DNA of 32,624 nt from Candidatus Cloacimonadota bacterium. Lineage in GTDB: Bacteria > Cloacimonadota > Cloacimonadia > Cloacimonadales > Cloacimonadaceae. The translations under genes and the position numbers were made by a program. Shown in pieces: positions 1 to 8,383 of the stretch. The notes under the pieces were generated by a model that saw nothing but the letters and a program-made list of their open reading frames with translations, had not been told where the DNA came from and searched no databases. The stretch lies in contig JAQUJJ010000030.1 of the NCBI GenBank assembly GCA_028681035.1, forward strand, positions 1 through 32,624, read 5' to 3'. Position 1 is the stretch's first letter. The number at the start of each line of letters is the position of its first letter.

Positions 1-1731
1 GCTTTTATTGAAGAGATATTCAAAAAAGCGTCTGTGGAGAAAGAAGGAAGGTATTTATTGAAAGAGATAAACAAAGAGCTGACGTTGGCAACTAATCTGA
101 TTCGTTATTCAATCTGTGTCTTCAGATACGTTAGAGAACCGACATTTATCAAGGAACCTAGGGCAGGATGGAAAGAGATAAAACTTGCATATATGCTCAT
201 TGCAGACTACAAAGATTTAGCTTTCATAACTCGAAAGAATGTAGCGGGGATAGACAATCTTCTCGATAAACATTTGGCTGAAGTTGAGTATAACTTACTA
301 TCGACATTGTTTGTGAACGATAAGACTACTTTCGAAAAAATTTCTATGAATAACACAAGTATAACCATAGAATCAATAAGAGGAAAAAGCATTGAGGCGA
401 TAGATTTAAAAAACTCAATGCCGACTTTGGGATTGGGTAAGTACGTCCCAACATCTATGCGAGTCAACAACAACGATGAAAAAACAGCAATAACCTTCAA
501 CACATCAAGAATAATGAAATATGGGGCAAAAAAGGAAATCCCTGCTTTGTTGGAATGGGCTTTCCATGTTATTGAGACAATAAGACACCATACGCATACA
601 ACTTCATTTTTGGATGTATTTTCAACTCCAGTGGAATGGAGTGATTTTAGAGATAACTTAGTACCTTCTTCTATCCTATTTAACTTGATTAAACTTCATA
701 CCGATATCGATAGTGGTAAAATTCAAAGCATTTATTATAAGGAACCCGATGATTCTAATACCATCATTGACCCAAACACTCTAGTATCAAGTCTTCAAAG
801 TGTTTTAAATATTGAAAAAAGATCAGCCAATAACATTGATAAGTACTATGTTACAGGATTATTTGATAATAGCATTAGAGTCAATCTAAACGCTAAATCA
901 ATATCATTATACTGGGACGCTCCAAGGAAAATCTATTTAGAATTAGATGAAGGATCGCCAGAGATCCTCACGAACTATCTTACAAGAAACAACTACTATA
1001 TAATCAACTTTGACTCCGTAGAGTACATTTATACTATGAAGCACTTGTATAAAGACAGTTCCTTGTTAGGCTATGTAGATATATTTTTAGAGGTTTTTAA
1101 GCCATATCCTGAACTCGTAAATATGCATTCGGAAAAGGGCACTAATTTGAGAACCTCATCGGTTAGATTTCCTGATGACAGCTTGTTCGGCTTTATTGAG
1201 AATAAATTGATGCCGGATTTTGATTATACAATACTAGACGATTTAGGAGATGAATGGGCTGACTACATATTGTTAAAAGGTAACAGAATTCAATTTGTAC
1301 ATGCAAAACACAATACTTCATGTGCATCTGCATCCGCATTTCAAGATATTGTAAGTCAAGCGCTGAAAAATATTGGGAATTTTACAGCTACGGAGGATAG
1401 ATTAGAGAAAAAGAAATCTGGAACCTGGTCTAAAATGTATAATACAGATAATAAAAACACAAGGATAAAGCGACTTAGAAAGGGTGATAATATTACCAAT
1501 GCAGTTACCTGCTTCGTTGAGCTTACAAAAACCCCGAATCTGATTAGAGAAGTTGTTTTGGTTGTTAATTATATCTCTAAGTCAGATCTAACTAATTGGC
1601 TTACAAGGCTAAAGCGGGGTGAACTATTTGGAGAACGAAAGCAAATCATACAAATACTCTGGCTAATATCATGCCTAATAAATGCTTGTGTTGAAAGCGG
1701 AGTGTCTATTCACATATACTGTCGGGATTAA
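1..1731 (+). CDS. Large protein with putative PD-(D/E)xK-like nuclease segment, 5'-truncated by window edge
   Basis: The frame is open from the first base, so the true start lies outside the window; 576 residues are visible and a GTG at 34 is only an internal candidate. The product is soluble and mixed alpha/beta with no signal peptide or membrane segment. About 405-445 residues after that GTG there is a stretch DEWADYILL, then FVHAKH, then FQDIVSQALKNIG. This acidic-strand-(H/E)xK arrangement resembles the core of PD-(D/E)xK nuclease-fold domains that end large defence or helicase proteins. I see no Walker or helicase motif in the visible part; these could lie upstream. It is followed at 74 nt by a membrane protein and an overlapping third gene on the same strand, suggesting one transcription unit. 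The region is visibly more A+T-rich than the transposition genes next door. The nuclease call is an inference from motif shape; an unrelated fold is possible. Confidence 0.5.
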   Translation, partial: AFIEEIFKKASVEKEGRYLLKEINKELTLATNLIRYSICVFRYVREPTFIKEPRAGWKEIKLAYMLIADYKDLAFITRKNVAGIDNLLDKHLAEVEYNLLSTLFVNDKTTFEKISMNNTSITIESIRGKSIEAIDLKNSMPTLGLGKYVPTSMRVNNNDEKTAITFNTSRIMKYGAKKEIPALLEWAFHVIETIRHHTHTTSFLDVFSTPVEWSDFRDNLVPSSILFNLIKLHTDIDSGKIQSIYYKEPDDSNTIIDPNTLVSSLQSVLNIEKRSANNIDKYYVTGLFDNSIRVNLNAKSISLYWDAPRKIYLELDEGSPEILTNYLTRNNYYIINFDSVEYIYTMKHLYKDSSLLGYVDIFLEVFKPYPELVNMHSEKGTNLRTSSVRFPDDSLFGFIENKLMPDFDYTILDDLGDEWADYILLKGNRIQFVHAKHNTSCASASAFQDIVSQALKNIGNFTATEDRLEKKKSGTWSKMYNTDNKNTRIKRLRKGDNITNAVTCFVELTKTPNLIREVVLVVNYISKSDLTNWLTRLKRGELFGERKQIIQILWLISCLINACVESGVSIHIYCRD

Positions 1732-1804
1732 CCGAATGAATTGATTCTGAAACATGAGATTGATTTATGCAAGATAGGAATGTAGCTAATTGATTGGAGA
1801 TATC

Positions 1805-2371
1805 ATGAAGATCATCAAAAAGACTGGTAGGATCATAAGCCAGATTATCCCATTAACGTTAATAACCATTCTTACAATGTCCTGTAATTGGCTTCTCGAC
1901 ACAAAGCTATATCCAGATGGTTACCCAATCTTTCTTTCCATATCAGATTCTATAGATATATCTGACTTGCTTATCGGGATGTTTACCGCTCAAGTCGCAT
2001 TAGTAACTTTAGCTATTACATTCTCAGGTTTATTGATTCAGTTGTTTAACTCGGGCGAAAAGTACCTCGGTACAAGCTTAAGAGATGTTATTCTATCTCG
2101 GTCATATTTCGGTTTTACTTTACTTTCGTTAATGGGAACATCATTATTTTCATCAATATTGTCTTATTATTATGTTGCTCGACATCACATAGTAGCGACT
2201 ATCTCACTTTTTATCATTAATGTAATCCTCGTATTTGTTATATTTTGCCTCTATGTAAGAAATGCTACTAAAATGGAAGAGACTAAGCGATATGTAAGAG
2301 AAAAAATAGTATGCGAATTCCAACAAGCTATAAATGATGAAAATAATCTAATAGGAGTTCTTCTAAAATGA
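1805..2371 (+). CDS. Four-helix integral membrane protein, unknown function
   Basis: A 188-residue protein with four hydrophobic segments, near residues 12-32, 55-80, 100-125 and 128-150, and a basic, charged C-terminal tail of about 40 residues that probably faces the cytoplasm. An ORF extends back to a TTG at 1790, but GGAG at 1796-1799 sits correctly for the ATG at 1805, so that start is chosen. Its stop overlaps the ATG of the next gene by 4 nt (ATGA), which implies translational coupling. I do not recognise a family. Small multi-helix membrane proteins are common partners or effectors in anti-phage cassettes, and the nuclease-like gene upstream makes that idea reasonable here, but nothing in the sequence itself proves it. 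Confidence 0.6.
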   Translation: MKIIKKTGRIISQIIPLTLITILTMSCNWLLDTKLYPDGYPIFLSISDSIDISDLLIGMFTAQVALVTLAITFSGLLIQLFNSGEKYLGTSLRDVILSRSYFGFTLLSLMGTSLFSSILSYYYVARHHIVATISLFIINVILVFVIFCLYVRNATKMEETKRYVREKIVCEFQQAINDENNLIGVLLK

Positions 2372-3714
2372 CATCGGTTTCTTCTTCTCAGGTAGAGAAG
2401 CACATTAGTGCATTACGCATATCACTCTCAAAATCTATATCTAATGATGTTTGGGTAGATTTTGAAGGTTATACTGATTTTTTAGTAGAGCTCATAGGAA
2501 TAGCTTCTGACAATTCCTTGTCGCCCAGCAGATCTAGTATATTACGTAGTCTGTTCAATCTTGTGGGTGATATTTCAAAGATACTGCTCGAAAGAGGTGA
2601 ATACAACCAGGCTCTTGTATTTGGCGAGAAAACATATAACCGTTACTTTGATAGAAAAAGGAATAAAGAAAAACCTGATGTTATATCGTATTTATCTGGA
2701 GATTTTGCTTTATGGAACCCAATAAAAGCAGTCTTCGACGAAATAGAAAGTGTTAGATACCAAACAGGTTTAACCCTATTCAAACATGCCAAACGCCTAG
2801 AGTTTATGAAAAGTATTTACTTCTCTTTTCTTTCAAATCGTGATAACTCGGTTTTTGAATTTTTGATTTCAGTTTACTTTCGATCGCTACTTGATAATGT
2901 CTCAGTCGGCGATAAAGAATGGAAACAAGTTGTTTGTTCCAACATTAATGAACTTTTCAGATTAACTGAGAGAGATCTAGGTAAATATCACAAATCAGAA
3001 TACGGTTTAAGTCAGGATATCGTGTTGAAATCTTATATTTATGATTGGACTTCAATAATCAATGGCCTCTATTATAAAAATGAAAAAGAATTAGTAAAGT
3101 TGATTTTTAGTTTCAGCAATTCTCCAACCATCGGAACAGAATTGATTGCAAAAAAGCTCTTCCCATGTTTAGCTTTGAATTTAATAGTAATAGTTTTGTC
3201 TGATCGTGAGCATGAGGATAGCCATAAAACCGATTTTCTAAGTTTTGCTGTGAATGATAGATACCAAAATTATGATTCACTAAGTGAGTATGCTTTATCA
3301 ATATTACAATTGCCGAAGCTCGATTTGCTTAAAGATTCATATAAAAATATGACAAACCTAGTTGAAGTATGGAAATCCAGATCAAGCACAATGACTTCTT
3401 TTGATTATTCTCCTGAAATCTTTCTTATTCTTGTGTGTGCTTTTCTTTATGATATAAGTATGTATCCTGTGATTGTAAGATGGACTTGTGAAGATCAATT
3501 ACCTAGATGCGATAGATTTAATGAGATAATTCAGGGGATAAAGGATTGCGTTAATGAATATCCAGAAAAATCTGCTGATGGCATTGTTAGCAAATTGTTT
3601 ACTTCATTCACTTCTATGTTTGTTGTACATGAATTACAGAGTCGCAAGAATGAAATAATTGAAAAACTAGATACATTGTGGCGAGAAACATACTCATTGC
3701 TAAAGAGTATGTAA
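2368..3714 (+). CDS. Unrecognised 448-residue helical protein
   Basis: Starts at the ATGA overlap with the membrane-protein gene, so the two are probably co-translated. The protein is soluble overall, rich in Leu, Ser, Tyr and Lys, and reads as mostly helical. There are one or two hydrophobic stretches, such as LFPCLALNLIVIVLSD (about residues 264-279) and IFLILVCAFLYDISMYPVIV (about 352-371), which may be buried helices rather than true membrane spans. No catalytic motif, P-loop or signal peptide is visible. It is the last gene of the A+T-rich cassette and converges on the HTH gene at 3752 with only 37 nt between stops; I see no strong terminator there. It might act as a sensor or regulator subunit of the cassette; that is speculation from position. 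Confidence 0.55.
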   Translation: MTSVSSSQVEKHISALRISLSKSISNDVWVDFEGYTDFLVELIGIASDNSLSPSRSSILRSLFNLVGDISKILLERGEYNQALVFGEKTYNRYFDRKRNKEKPDVISYLSGDFALWNPIKAVFDEIESVRYQTGLTLFKHAKRLEFMKSIYFSFLSNRDNSVFEFLISVYFRSLLDNVSVGDKEWKQVVCSNINELFRLTERDLGKYHKSEYGLSQDIVLKSYIYDWTSIINGLYYKNEKELVKLIFSFSNSPTIGTELIAKKLFPCLALNLIVIVLSDREHEDSHKTDFLSFAVNDRYQNYDSLSEYALSILQLPKLDLLKDSYKNMTNLVEVWKSRSSTMTSFDYSPEIFLILVCAFLYDISMYPVIVRWTCEDQLPRCDRFNEIIQGIKDCVNEYPEKSADGIVSKLFTSFTSMFVVHELQSRKNEIIEKLDTLWRETYSLLKSM

Positions 3715-3751
3715 GCTTGTGACAGCTTGTTAGAGTTGTGATAGAAATCAT

Positions 3752-4276
3752 TTATTTCGTATCGATTATGCGCTGCCCCCCAATCCTATTCAAACTCCGG
3801 AGTTGACCCAGAATACCTTTCTGGACTTTTCTGCCGATTTTTTGCACGTTTTGGCGGGAAACAACCACGTATATGAAGCCCCTCAGATCTACCACTTCAA
3901 TTGATGCCAAAGCTTCCAGATAGATATAGACCCACTGTCTGGATTTGCCGATAGTTTGAGCAATCTCTCGGATGGACTTGTATATGCCATGTTCCAGAAT
4001 GTCTAAGAGTTTATGGGCATCTGCTATGCTGAATGTCCAGCCCTTGTAATGCTGATAACCTATTCTGGCTTGGTAGCGGTTGGCTCGTACATAGATGGGT
4101 GGGCTATCTTCTATCTGTTTGATTACCTTACTTTGGATCAGTTTAGGCAATGTCTGATCTATGATGTCTGCTTCAATACTGGTTAAATGTGCAATTACTT
4201 CAGCATTAAAGGGTCGATCATACTGACTGACGAAGTTTAGGATTAGTTCTTTGTCCGTCATACTATTCTCAATCAT
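3752..4276 (-). CDS. Helix-turn-helix protein, last gene of the Mu-like early operon
   Basis: A 174-residue protein with two apparent winged-helix segments. The N-terminal one spans about residues 8-60 (FNAEVIAHLTSIEADIID). The second lies at about 98-130 (SIREIAQTIGKSRQWVYIYLEAL), a clear helix-turn-helix pattern followed by a short beta wing (VVDLRGFIYVVV). The C-terminus is basic. The start ATG overlaps the end of the ATPase gene by 8 nt; a second ATG five codons later is an alternative. Its position right after the transposase and ATPase genes is where Mu-like phages keep small early regulators or target-choice genes. It may regulate the module or assist transposition; I cannot name a family. 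Confidence 0.65.
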   Translation of the reverse strand: MIENSMTDKELILNFVSQYDRPFNAEVIAHLTSIEADIIDQTLPKLIQSKVIKQIEDSPPIYVRANRYQARIGYQHYKGWTFSIADAHKLLDILEHGIYKSIREIAQTIGKSRQWVYIYLEALASIEVVDLRGFIYVVVSRQNVQKIGRKVQKGILGQLRSLNRIGGQRIIDTK

Positions 4277-4979
4277 CCAGATCGGCTTGTGTGATCATTT
4301 CAAGATTCTTATAAATACCTATCTCTTCTACTGAGCGGATGAGTTTCATGGCTTTTCGGACATTCCCGCAAGAGTGGAAGTGCACATAGTCCACAATATC
4401 TGGATGGAACTTGATTTCCAGAACCTCGCTACATAGCTGCGCAATATCCTTCTTGGGCAGGTCTTGGAACTCATAGAAGAAGTTGCATCTATCGAAGTAA
4501 TACTCATTGATCTGGTTGAGCTTATCTTTGGCATTCTGCATCCCAACCAGGATCACTATCGCGGTGGTCTCATCCACGATATCCCTGATCGCACCTAAGA
4601 GCTGGGGATGCCGGAAGGCGTAGTCGATCTCATCAACCACTATGATCGTATCCTTGTGGTCTTCCAGTGTCAATAAGCATAGCATAAAGAGGTCATTGGC
4701 TGTTCCGTATGGGAGGTACTCTCCCATGCCAAACCTCTTGTATAATGCCAATAGCAGCTTGGAGGCAAATGCTTTGGGTGTGGTTGTTGCTTCCAGTCTG
4801 AGATGGACATAACCCTTACTGAAGGCAATCCGACTAGCATAAGTAGTCTTTCCCAGTCCCGGTCTTCCATACAACAATCCCAGTCCCACCATCTCTAGTT
4901 TGGGTCGATTCAGTAGGTATTCTATGCATTTATCAGCAGCTATAACATTCTGAGTTTGAACTAGTTTTCCCTGTTTCAT
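4269..4979 (-). CDS. MuB/TniB-like AAA+ transposition ATPase
   Basis: 236 residues with Walker A GRPGLGKTT at residues 38-46 and Walker B TIIVVDEID at 111-119, followed by an arginine-containing sensor region and a helical C-terminal part (FHSCGNVRKAMKLIRSVEEI). This is the build of MuB, TniB and IstB-type ATPases, which bind target DNA in an ATP-dependent way and deliver it to the DDE transposase. It is shorter than Mu B (312 residues) and lacks an obvious N-terminal helix-turn-helix domain. AGGAGG lies at good spacing upstream of the ATG, 9 nt after the transposase stop, so it belongs to the same operon. The association with a DDE transposase makes the role firm; whether it confers target immunity is not visible. 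Confidence 0.88.
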   Translation of the reverse strand: MKQGKLVQTQNVIAADKCIEYLLNRPKLEMVGLGLLYGRPGLGKTTYASRIAFSKGYVHLRLEATTTPKAFASKLLLALYKRFGMGEYLPYGTANDLFMLCLLTLEDHKDTIIVVDEIDYAFRHPQLLGAIRDIVDETTAIVILVGMQNAKDKLNQINEYYFDRCNFFYEFQDLPKKDIAQLCSEVLEIKFHPDIVDYVHFHSCGNVRKAMKLIRSVEEIGIYKNLEMITQADLDD

Positions 4980-4988
4980 GGCTGCCTC

Positions 4989-7547
4989 CTAGTTGATTAT
5001 CCCGATGCGTTTGAGGTATTCTCTTCGGGAGAGGTGTGCGAATGGTGCCGGCTCTTTCTCATTCTGATCTTGTTTCTGTTTGGACTCTTCCGGAGACTCT
5101 GTTTTGTTGAGAGTGACATCCTCTTTAGGCTCATTGTTTTCAGTTTGTTCTGTAGCTGGTTCGGTGGCTTCTGATATTGGCAAGGAAGCTTGGGTGTCAG
5201 TATTCTCTGATTGGTCAGCCGAGCTTGTTTGTTGAGCTTTGTAATGCTCTCTGGCTGTCTTGCTGAATGCTGTCTTCATAGATATGGGCATTTCACCATT
5301 GCTGTCATTATAATCGAGTCCTATCCTCTCAAAGGAAACTTTGATCTCTTGTTCTATGATTTGATCTCTCTCATGCTGGGCAAGTCTTTCTTTCTCTTTT
5401 GCATCCAGATTCTCCCGCTCTGCCGGGCTTAGCATATCAGGATGCTTCGGCAGGTTCATCATGGCTCTTCTGGTCATCTCTTCAATGATATCATCGCTAT
5501 CTTTGGGTGGTGCTTCCAGCATGGGTGGGCTGGCGAAGATCGATGATTTCCGCTTATCTTCAAGCTCATGATTCTGCATGGATAGTTCAGCTCCGGTTGG
5601 CTTCAGGATTAAGTCCACTGCCTTGCTCGAATCTACTACATACTTTTTAGCACTGCGTTCTTTCTCTCGTCTTAAGCCTTTGATTTCCTTGTATTCCTTA
5701 TTGAGTTCTTTATGCGAGACTGCCTTATCCATCGAGACCTCAATGAACGGATGCTGTGTCTTTCTCAGCGCAGCCTGGCAGATGAATACATCATTCTTAT
5801 CATAGACCACAATCCATCTGGCATCACTGTAATCGTAGCGGATAATGCAGGACTGTCCCACATGGTTCACCAGTTCTTTATGCCAGTAGATCTTCTTATC
5901 CAGCCTGATACCTTCGCTGCGTATGTTCTTGCGCTCCATCGCCATCATCAAGAAATTGAGCTTGGAGATCTCAACCTGTCTCTCCGGTGCTATTCTGGCA
6001 GCACTGAACACTTCATAGGGAGTCCTTCTCTGCAGTGAGCCATGTGGTGTTTCGCCATAGAAGAACCGTACATAGTAGTTGATCATCTGCATCGTCTCCT
6101 CAATGGTTGGTGGCTTACCTGCATAGAGCTTCTTTGCCCATTTCTCGTTACGACTCAGGGTAGATGGCTTATCATCTATCGATGCACCTCTGAAGGTGGT
6201 AACGAACCGTTCAAACTGCTCCTGGAAAGTCTTGAAGAAGCGCTCAATGATCTTGGCCTTGGCATTGTAGCTCTCTGCGAATCTCACACCGATATTGAGC
6301 CGAGGGAAGATACCACCCAGTTCTTGATTCAGATCATGCTCTTCCCATCTCTCATGAAAGAGTTTGGCTCGGAAGGCCTTGCCATTATCCAGATAGACAT
6401 ACTCCGGGATCACTGCTTTGGTTCCGCAGTCATTATCAGCGATTGATGCGCAGTTGATGAAGCCATTACGGAAGGCAGTCAGGATATGCTGGCTATCTTC
6501 AGTGAAGGCAAGTGAGGCTCCCACCGGATATCTGCTTGCCCAGTCCATTACCATGATCATGGTCATGCGTTGTGCTCTCCCGGTCTGAGGATTGAGGATA
6601 TCGAAGGAGAGAGTATGTCCATCTGCCACCCAGACCTGTCCAACTTCCAGACTGCTATCATCTCTGCGAATGGACTTGATGATCCTCTCTGATACATATT
6701 TACTGCCATCCCGGGCTTGATGCCACTCTGCCGGATGGGTCTCTGCCCATTCTTCACACCAGCGTCTCAAGGTACGTTCATGCGTAACGGACTCCAGCCT
6801 TCCCACTCTGGCCATCTGCTTGAGGTTTACGATGGCAGAGCCGATCTTGATGCGATTGGGGTTGAGCAGCAGGTGCAGTAGATACTGTTGTTCCTGATAG
6901 GTGATTTTACGGTCTTTGTATTGCCCCTTGCTCTTATGCAGCAAAGCATACATATCCAGCTTATTGTCATAGTAGTTGCGTAACCACTCTCGCAGTGCCC
7001 GTTCTTTACGGGGTCCTTTCTTATAACGCAGTTCCGCCACCAGTTTACTGTTATTGTAGTCTTTGGTGATTTGTCTCCAGGCGATAGTCCTGGATGAAGC
7101 ACCATTCAGAATACGAATCACCTCCTGACAGAATCTGCCATAGAGTTGAGCCTCTTCCTTGAACAGCAGCTTCTCTTCTACGATGGGAGCCAGATCAAGA
7201 AACTCAGCCGAGAAGTCGAGTACCACATCATTGTCTTTGGCTTCATGGATCAGAGCAAACTTACGTTCTAAGTCCAGATAGTCTTCATAGGTTTCATAGA
7301 CTGTTTCCGTTGTTTCGGTATCTTCAGAGTCCACAGTATTGGCATTATACTGCTGACTGTAGCTGATCATGTGGTTCTTATCTATGGCATCGGTATTCTT
7401 AGCTGAAGCTGGCACTACTACACATCTGCCACCGGCTTTGAGCTGAAGTTTCATACCCTGACTTTCGATCAGTTCCTGCAGTTCCCTCAGCTTAAGGTTA
7501 TATTCCTTGAGAAACTCTTCAGTCGGTCTGCCATTATAGGGATACAT
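4989..7547 (-). CDS. Mu-type DDE transposase catalytic subunit
   Basis: 852 residues from the ATG at 7547, which has AGGAGG at ideal spacing; the longer ORF beginning at 7565 lacks one. The retroviral-integrase-type catalytic core carries a DDE triad: D near residue 309 in WVADGHTLSFD, D near 385 in VYLDNGKAF, and E near 435 in IIERFFKTF. The core is followed by a beta-barrel-type segment (about 540-620) and a long acidic, Q/E/T-rich linker (about 770-835) ending in a short helix REYLKRIGIIN, probably the ATPase-contact tail. It cuts and joins element ends during replicative or cut-and-paste transposition. Unlike Mu A, the typical N-terminal end-binding domain seems to be on the separate upstream protein (7534-8142), whose stop overlaps this start by 14 nt. 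Mu, Tn552 and Tn7 TnsB-type transposases are all relatives; the S24 repressor next door favours Mu. Confidence 0.92.
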   Translation of the reverse strand: MYPYNGRPTEEFLKEYNLKLRELQELIESQGMKLQLKAGGRCVVVPASAKNTDAIDKNHMISYSQQYNANTVDSEDTETTETVYETYEDYLDLERKFALIHEAKDNDVVLDFSAEFLDLAPIVEEKLLFKEEAQLYGRFCQEVIRILNGASSRTIAWRQITKDYNNSKLVAELRYKKGPRKERALREWLRNYYDNKLDMYALLHKSKGQYKDRKITYQEQQYLLHLLLNPNRIKIGSAIVNLKQMARVGRLESVTHERTLRRWCEEWAETHPAEWHQARDGSKYVSERIIKSIRRDDSSLEVGQVWVADGHTLSFDILNPQTGRAQRMTMIMVMDWASRYPVGASLAFTEDSQHILTAFRNGFINCASIADNDCGTKAVIPEYVYLDNGKAFRAKLFHERWEEHDLNQELGGIFPRLNIGVRFAESYNAKAKIIERFFKTFQEQFERFVTTFRGASIDDKPSTLSRNEKWAKKLYAGKPPTIEETMQMINYYVRFFYGETPHGSLQRRTPYEVFSAARIAPERQVEISKLNFLMMAMERKNIRSEGIRLDKKIYWHKELVNHVGQSCIIRYDYSDARWIVVYDKNDVFICQAALRKTQHPFIEVSMDKAVSHKELNKEYKEIKGLRREKERSAKKYVVDSSKAVDLILKPTGAELSMQNHELEDKRKSSIFASPPMLEAPPKDSDDIIEEMTRRAMMNLPKHPDMLSPAERENLDAKEKERLAQHERDQIIEQEIKVSFERIGLDYNDSNGEMPISMKTAFSKTAREHYKAQQTSSADQSENTDTQASLPISEATEPATEQTENNEPKEDVTLNKTESPEESKQKQDQNEKEPAPFAHLSRREYLKRIGIIN

Positions 7548-8142
7548 CGGAGCCTCCTGAAGCATTTACGCTTTTATCGACATTATTATCATCACCCTTC
7601 TCGGTTAAAGTGCCATCAATACAATCACCATTCTCATAATAGACCAGGAATACACTGGGGTAGCTAAACTCTCCTAGTTCGATCACTTCCTCAAAGTACA
7701 GCTCCGGTTTACGCAGCTTATCTCGGAACCTATCGTACTCAGCCTGGATGATCTCTTCCGTTGCCAGGATAAAGGTCTTGATCGTAGCTCCGTTCTTAGT
7801 GGGTATCTGGTGCTTGAGGGCAATCAGCTTCTCGGATGCTATCATTCTTCTAATCGTCTTCAGATTCTTGTTCAACAGCATGGCAACCCTATCTATGGGT
7901 AGCCAGATAAAATCGACTCTCATGTCCATGTCCAAATCCTTCAAAAACTGTGACCCGCTTGGACATTTCAGTCTGCTTTCCTGAAAAATGCGGGTAAGCG
8001 CTTGGACATTTTGGCCTCTCATCATAGTTATCAATGAGTTAAGCTTCATTACCAACCCCGCTTGGACAGGGGTACCCGCTTGGACATTGACCTTATCAGC
8101 CCGTTTTCGCACTTCCGCCTGGCATCTTTTCTTGGTAGTCAT
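7534..8142 (-). CDS. Separate Mu-A-N-terminus-like DNA-binding protein
   Basis: 202 residues, first gene of the leftward operon, with GAGGTG well placed before its ATG. Residues about 75-130 (FIWLPIDRVAMLLNKNLKTIRRMI, split here only for description) contain the W-x-P...helix-turn-helix pattern and following KNGATIKTF wing that resembles the Mu DNA-binding domain at the start of Mu A. The first 60 residues are basic with repeated NVQAG-like units that are encoded by a repeated DNA motif (see 7924-8085). The C-terminus is acidic. Overlap with the transposase gene implies coupled translation. I infer that it binds the element ends and/or operator for the transposase, so the transposase is split in two; a Ner-like regulator is the alternative. 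Confidence 0.7.
   Translation of the reverse strand: MTTKKRCQAEVRKRADKVNVQAGTPVQAGLVMKLNSLITMMRGQNVQALTRIFQESRLKCPSGSQFLKDLDMDMRVDFIWLPIDRVAMLLNKNLKTIRRMIASEKLIALKHQIPTKNGATIKTFILATEEIIQAEYDRFRDKLRKPELYFEEVIELGEFSYPSVFLVYYENGDCIDGTLTEKGDDNNVDKSVNASGGSDVSL
7924..8085 (-). repeat. Cluster of TGTCCAAGCGGG repeats inside coding sequence
   Basis: On the minus strand the motif (A/T)GTCCAAGCGG occurs four times: GTCCAA at 8080-8085, 8062-8067, 8002-8007 and 7959-7964. Two plus-strand GTCCA units lie at 7924 and 7930. Three minus-strand copies are read as V-Q-A-(G/L), but the copy at 7959 is read in another frame as C-P-S-G. The DNA, not the protein, is therefore what is conserved. Probable binding sites for the transposase, its DNA-binding partner or the repressor. 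Confidence 0.6.
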
Positions 8143-8383
8143 ACTACACCTCTCTTATGTATTAGTAGGGTGCTAACAACCACAAGCGCAGAACCTTGGG
8201 AAGTCCTTTCTGCGACTTTGCCAGCTTTCTTACGCATTCTCCGGTAATACTTTATCATCCACATGGGTCACAGTATATACTTTAGTATTGACTCCAAACT
8301 GCTCTGCAGCAGAATGGCATCAGAAACCAATTTTGCAGCCATAAGGATATAGTCAATGGCATAGTTTCTGTATGGAGTTTACA
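8143..8383. promoter_or_regulatory. Divergent early control region between repressor and transposition operon
   Basis: This 241-nt gap separates the leftward transposition operon from the rightward repressor, the layout of the Mu and lambdoid control regions. It holds a perfect 10-bp palindrome AGTATATACT at 8272-8281 with related ATACTTTA words at about 8246 and 8276. It lacks the GTCCAA motif that flanks it on both sides. An operator role is inferred from position; individual promoter boxes could not be placed with confidence. Confidence 0.45.

Noticed and set aside
1..3714. Restriction-modification or toxin-antitoxin system
   Set aside because: There is no methyltransferase motif in the cassette, and the genes are too large and the wrong layout for a toxin-antitoxin pair.
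5211..6446. Several plus-strand ORFs of 70-134 codons opposite the transposase gene
   Set aside because: They are antisense shadows of a well-supported 852-residue gene and have no ribosome sites or recognisable products.
4269..7547. Tn7-like transposon (TnsB/TnsC) or a CRISPR-associated transposon
   Set aside because: No TnsA, TniQ/TnsD or Cascade genes are visible, the ATPase is too short for TnsC, and an S24 repressor with divergent early operon points to a Mu-like element.
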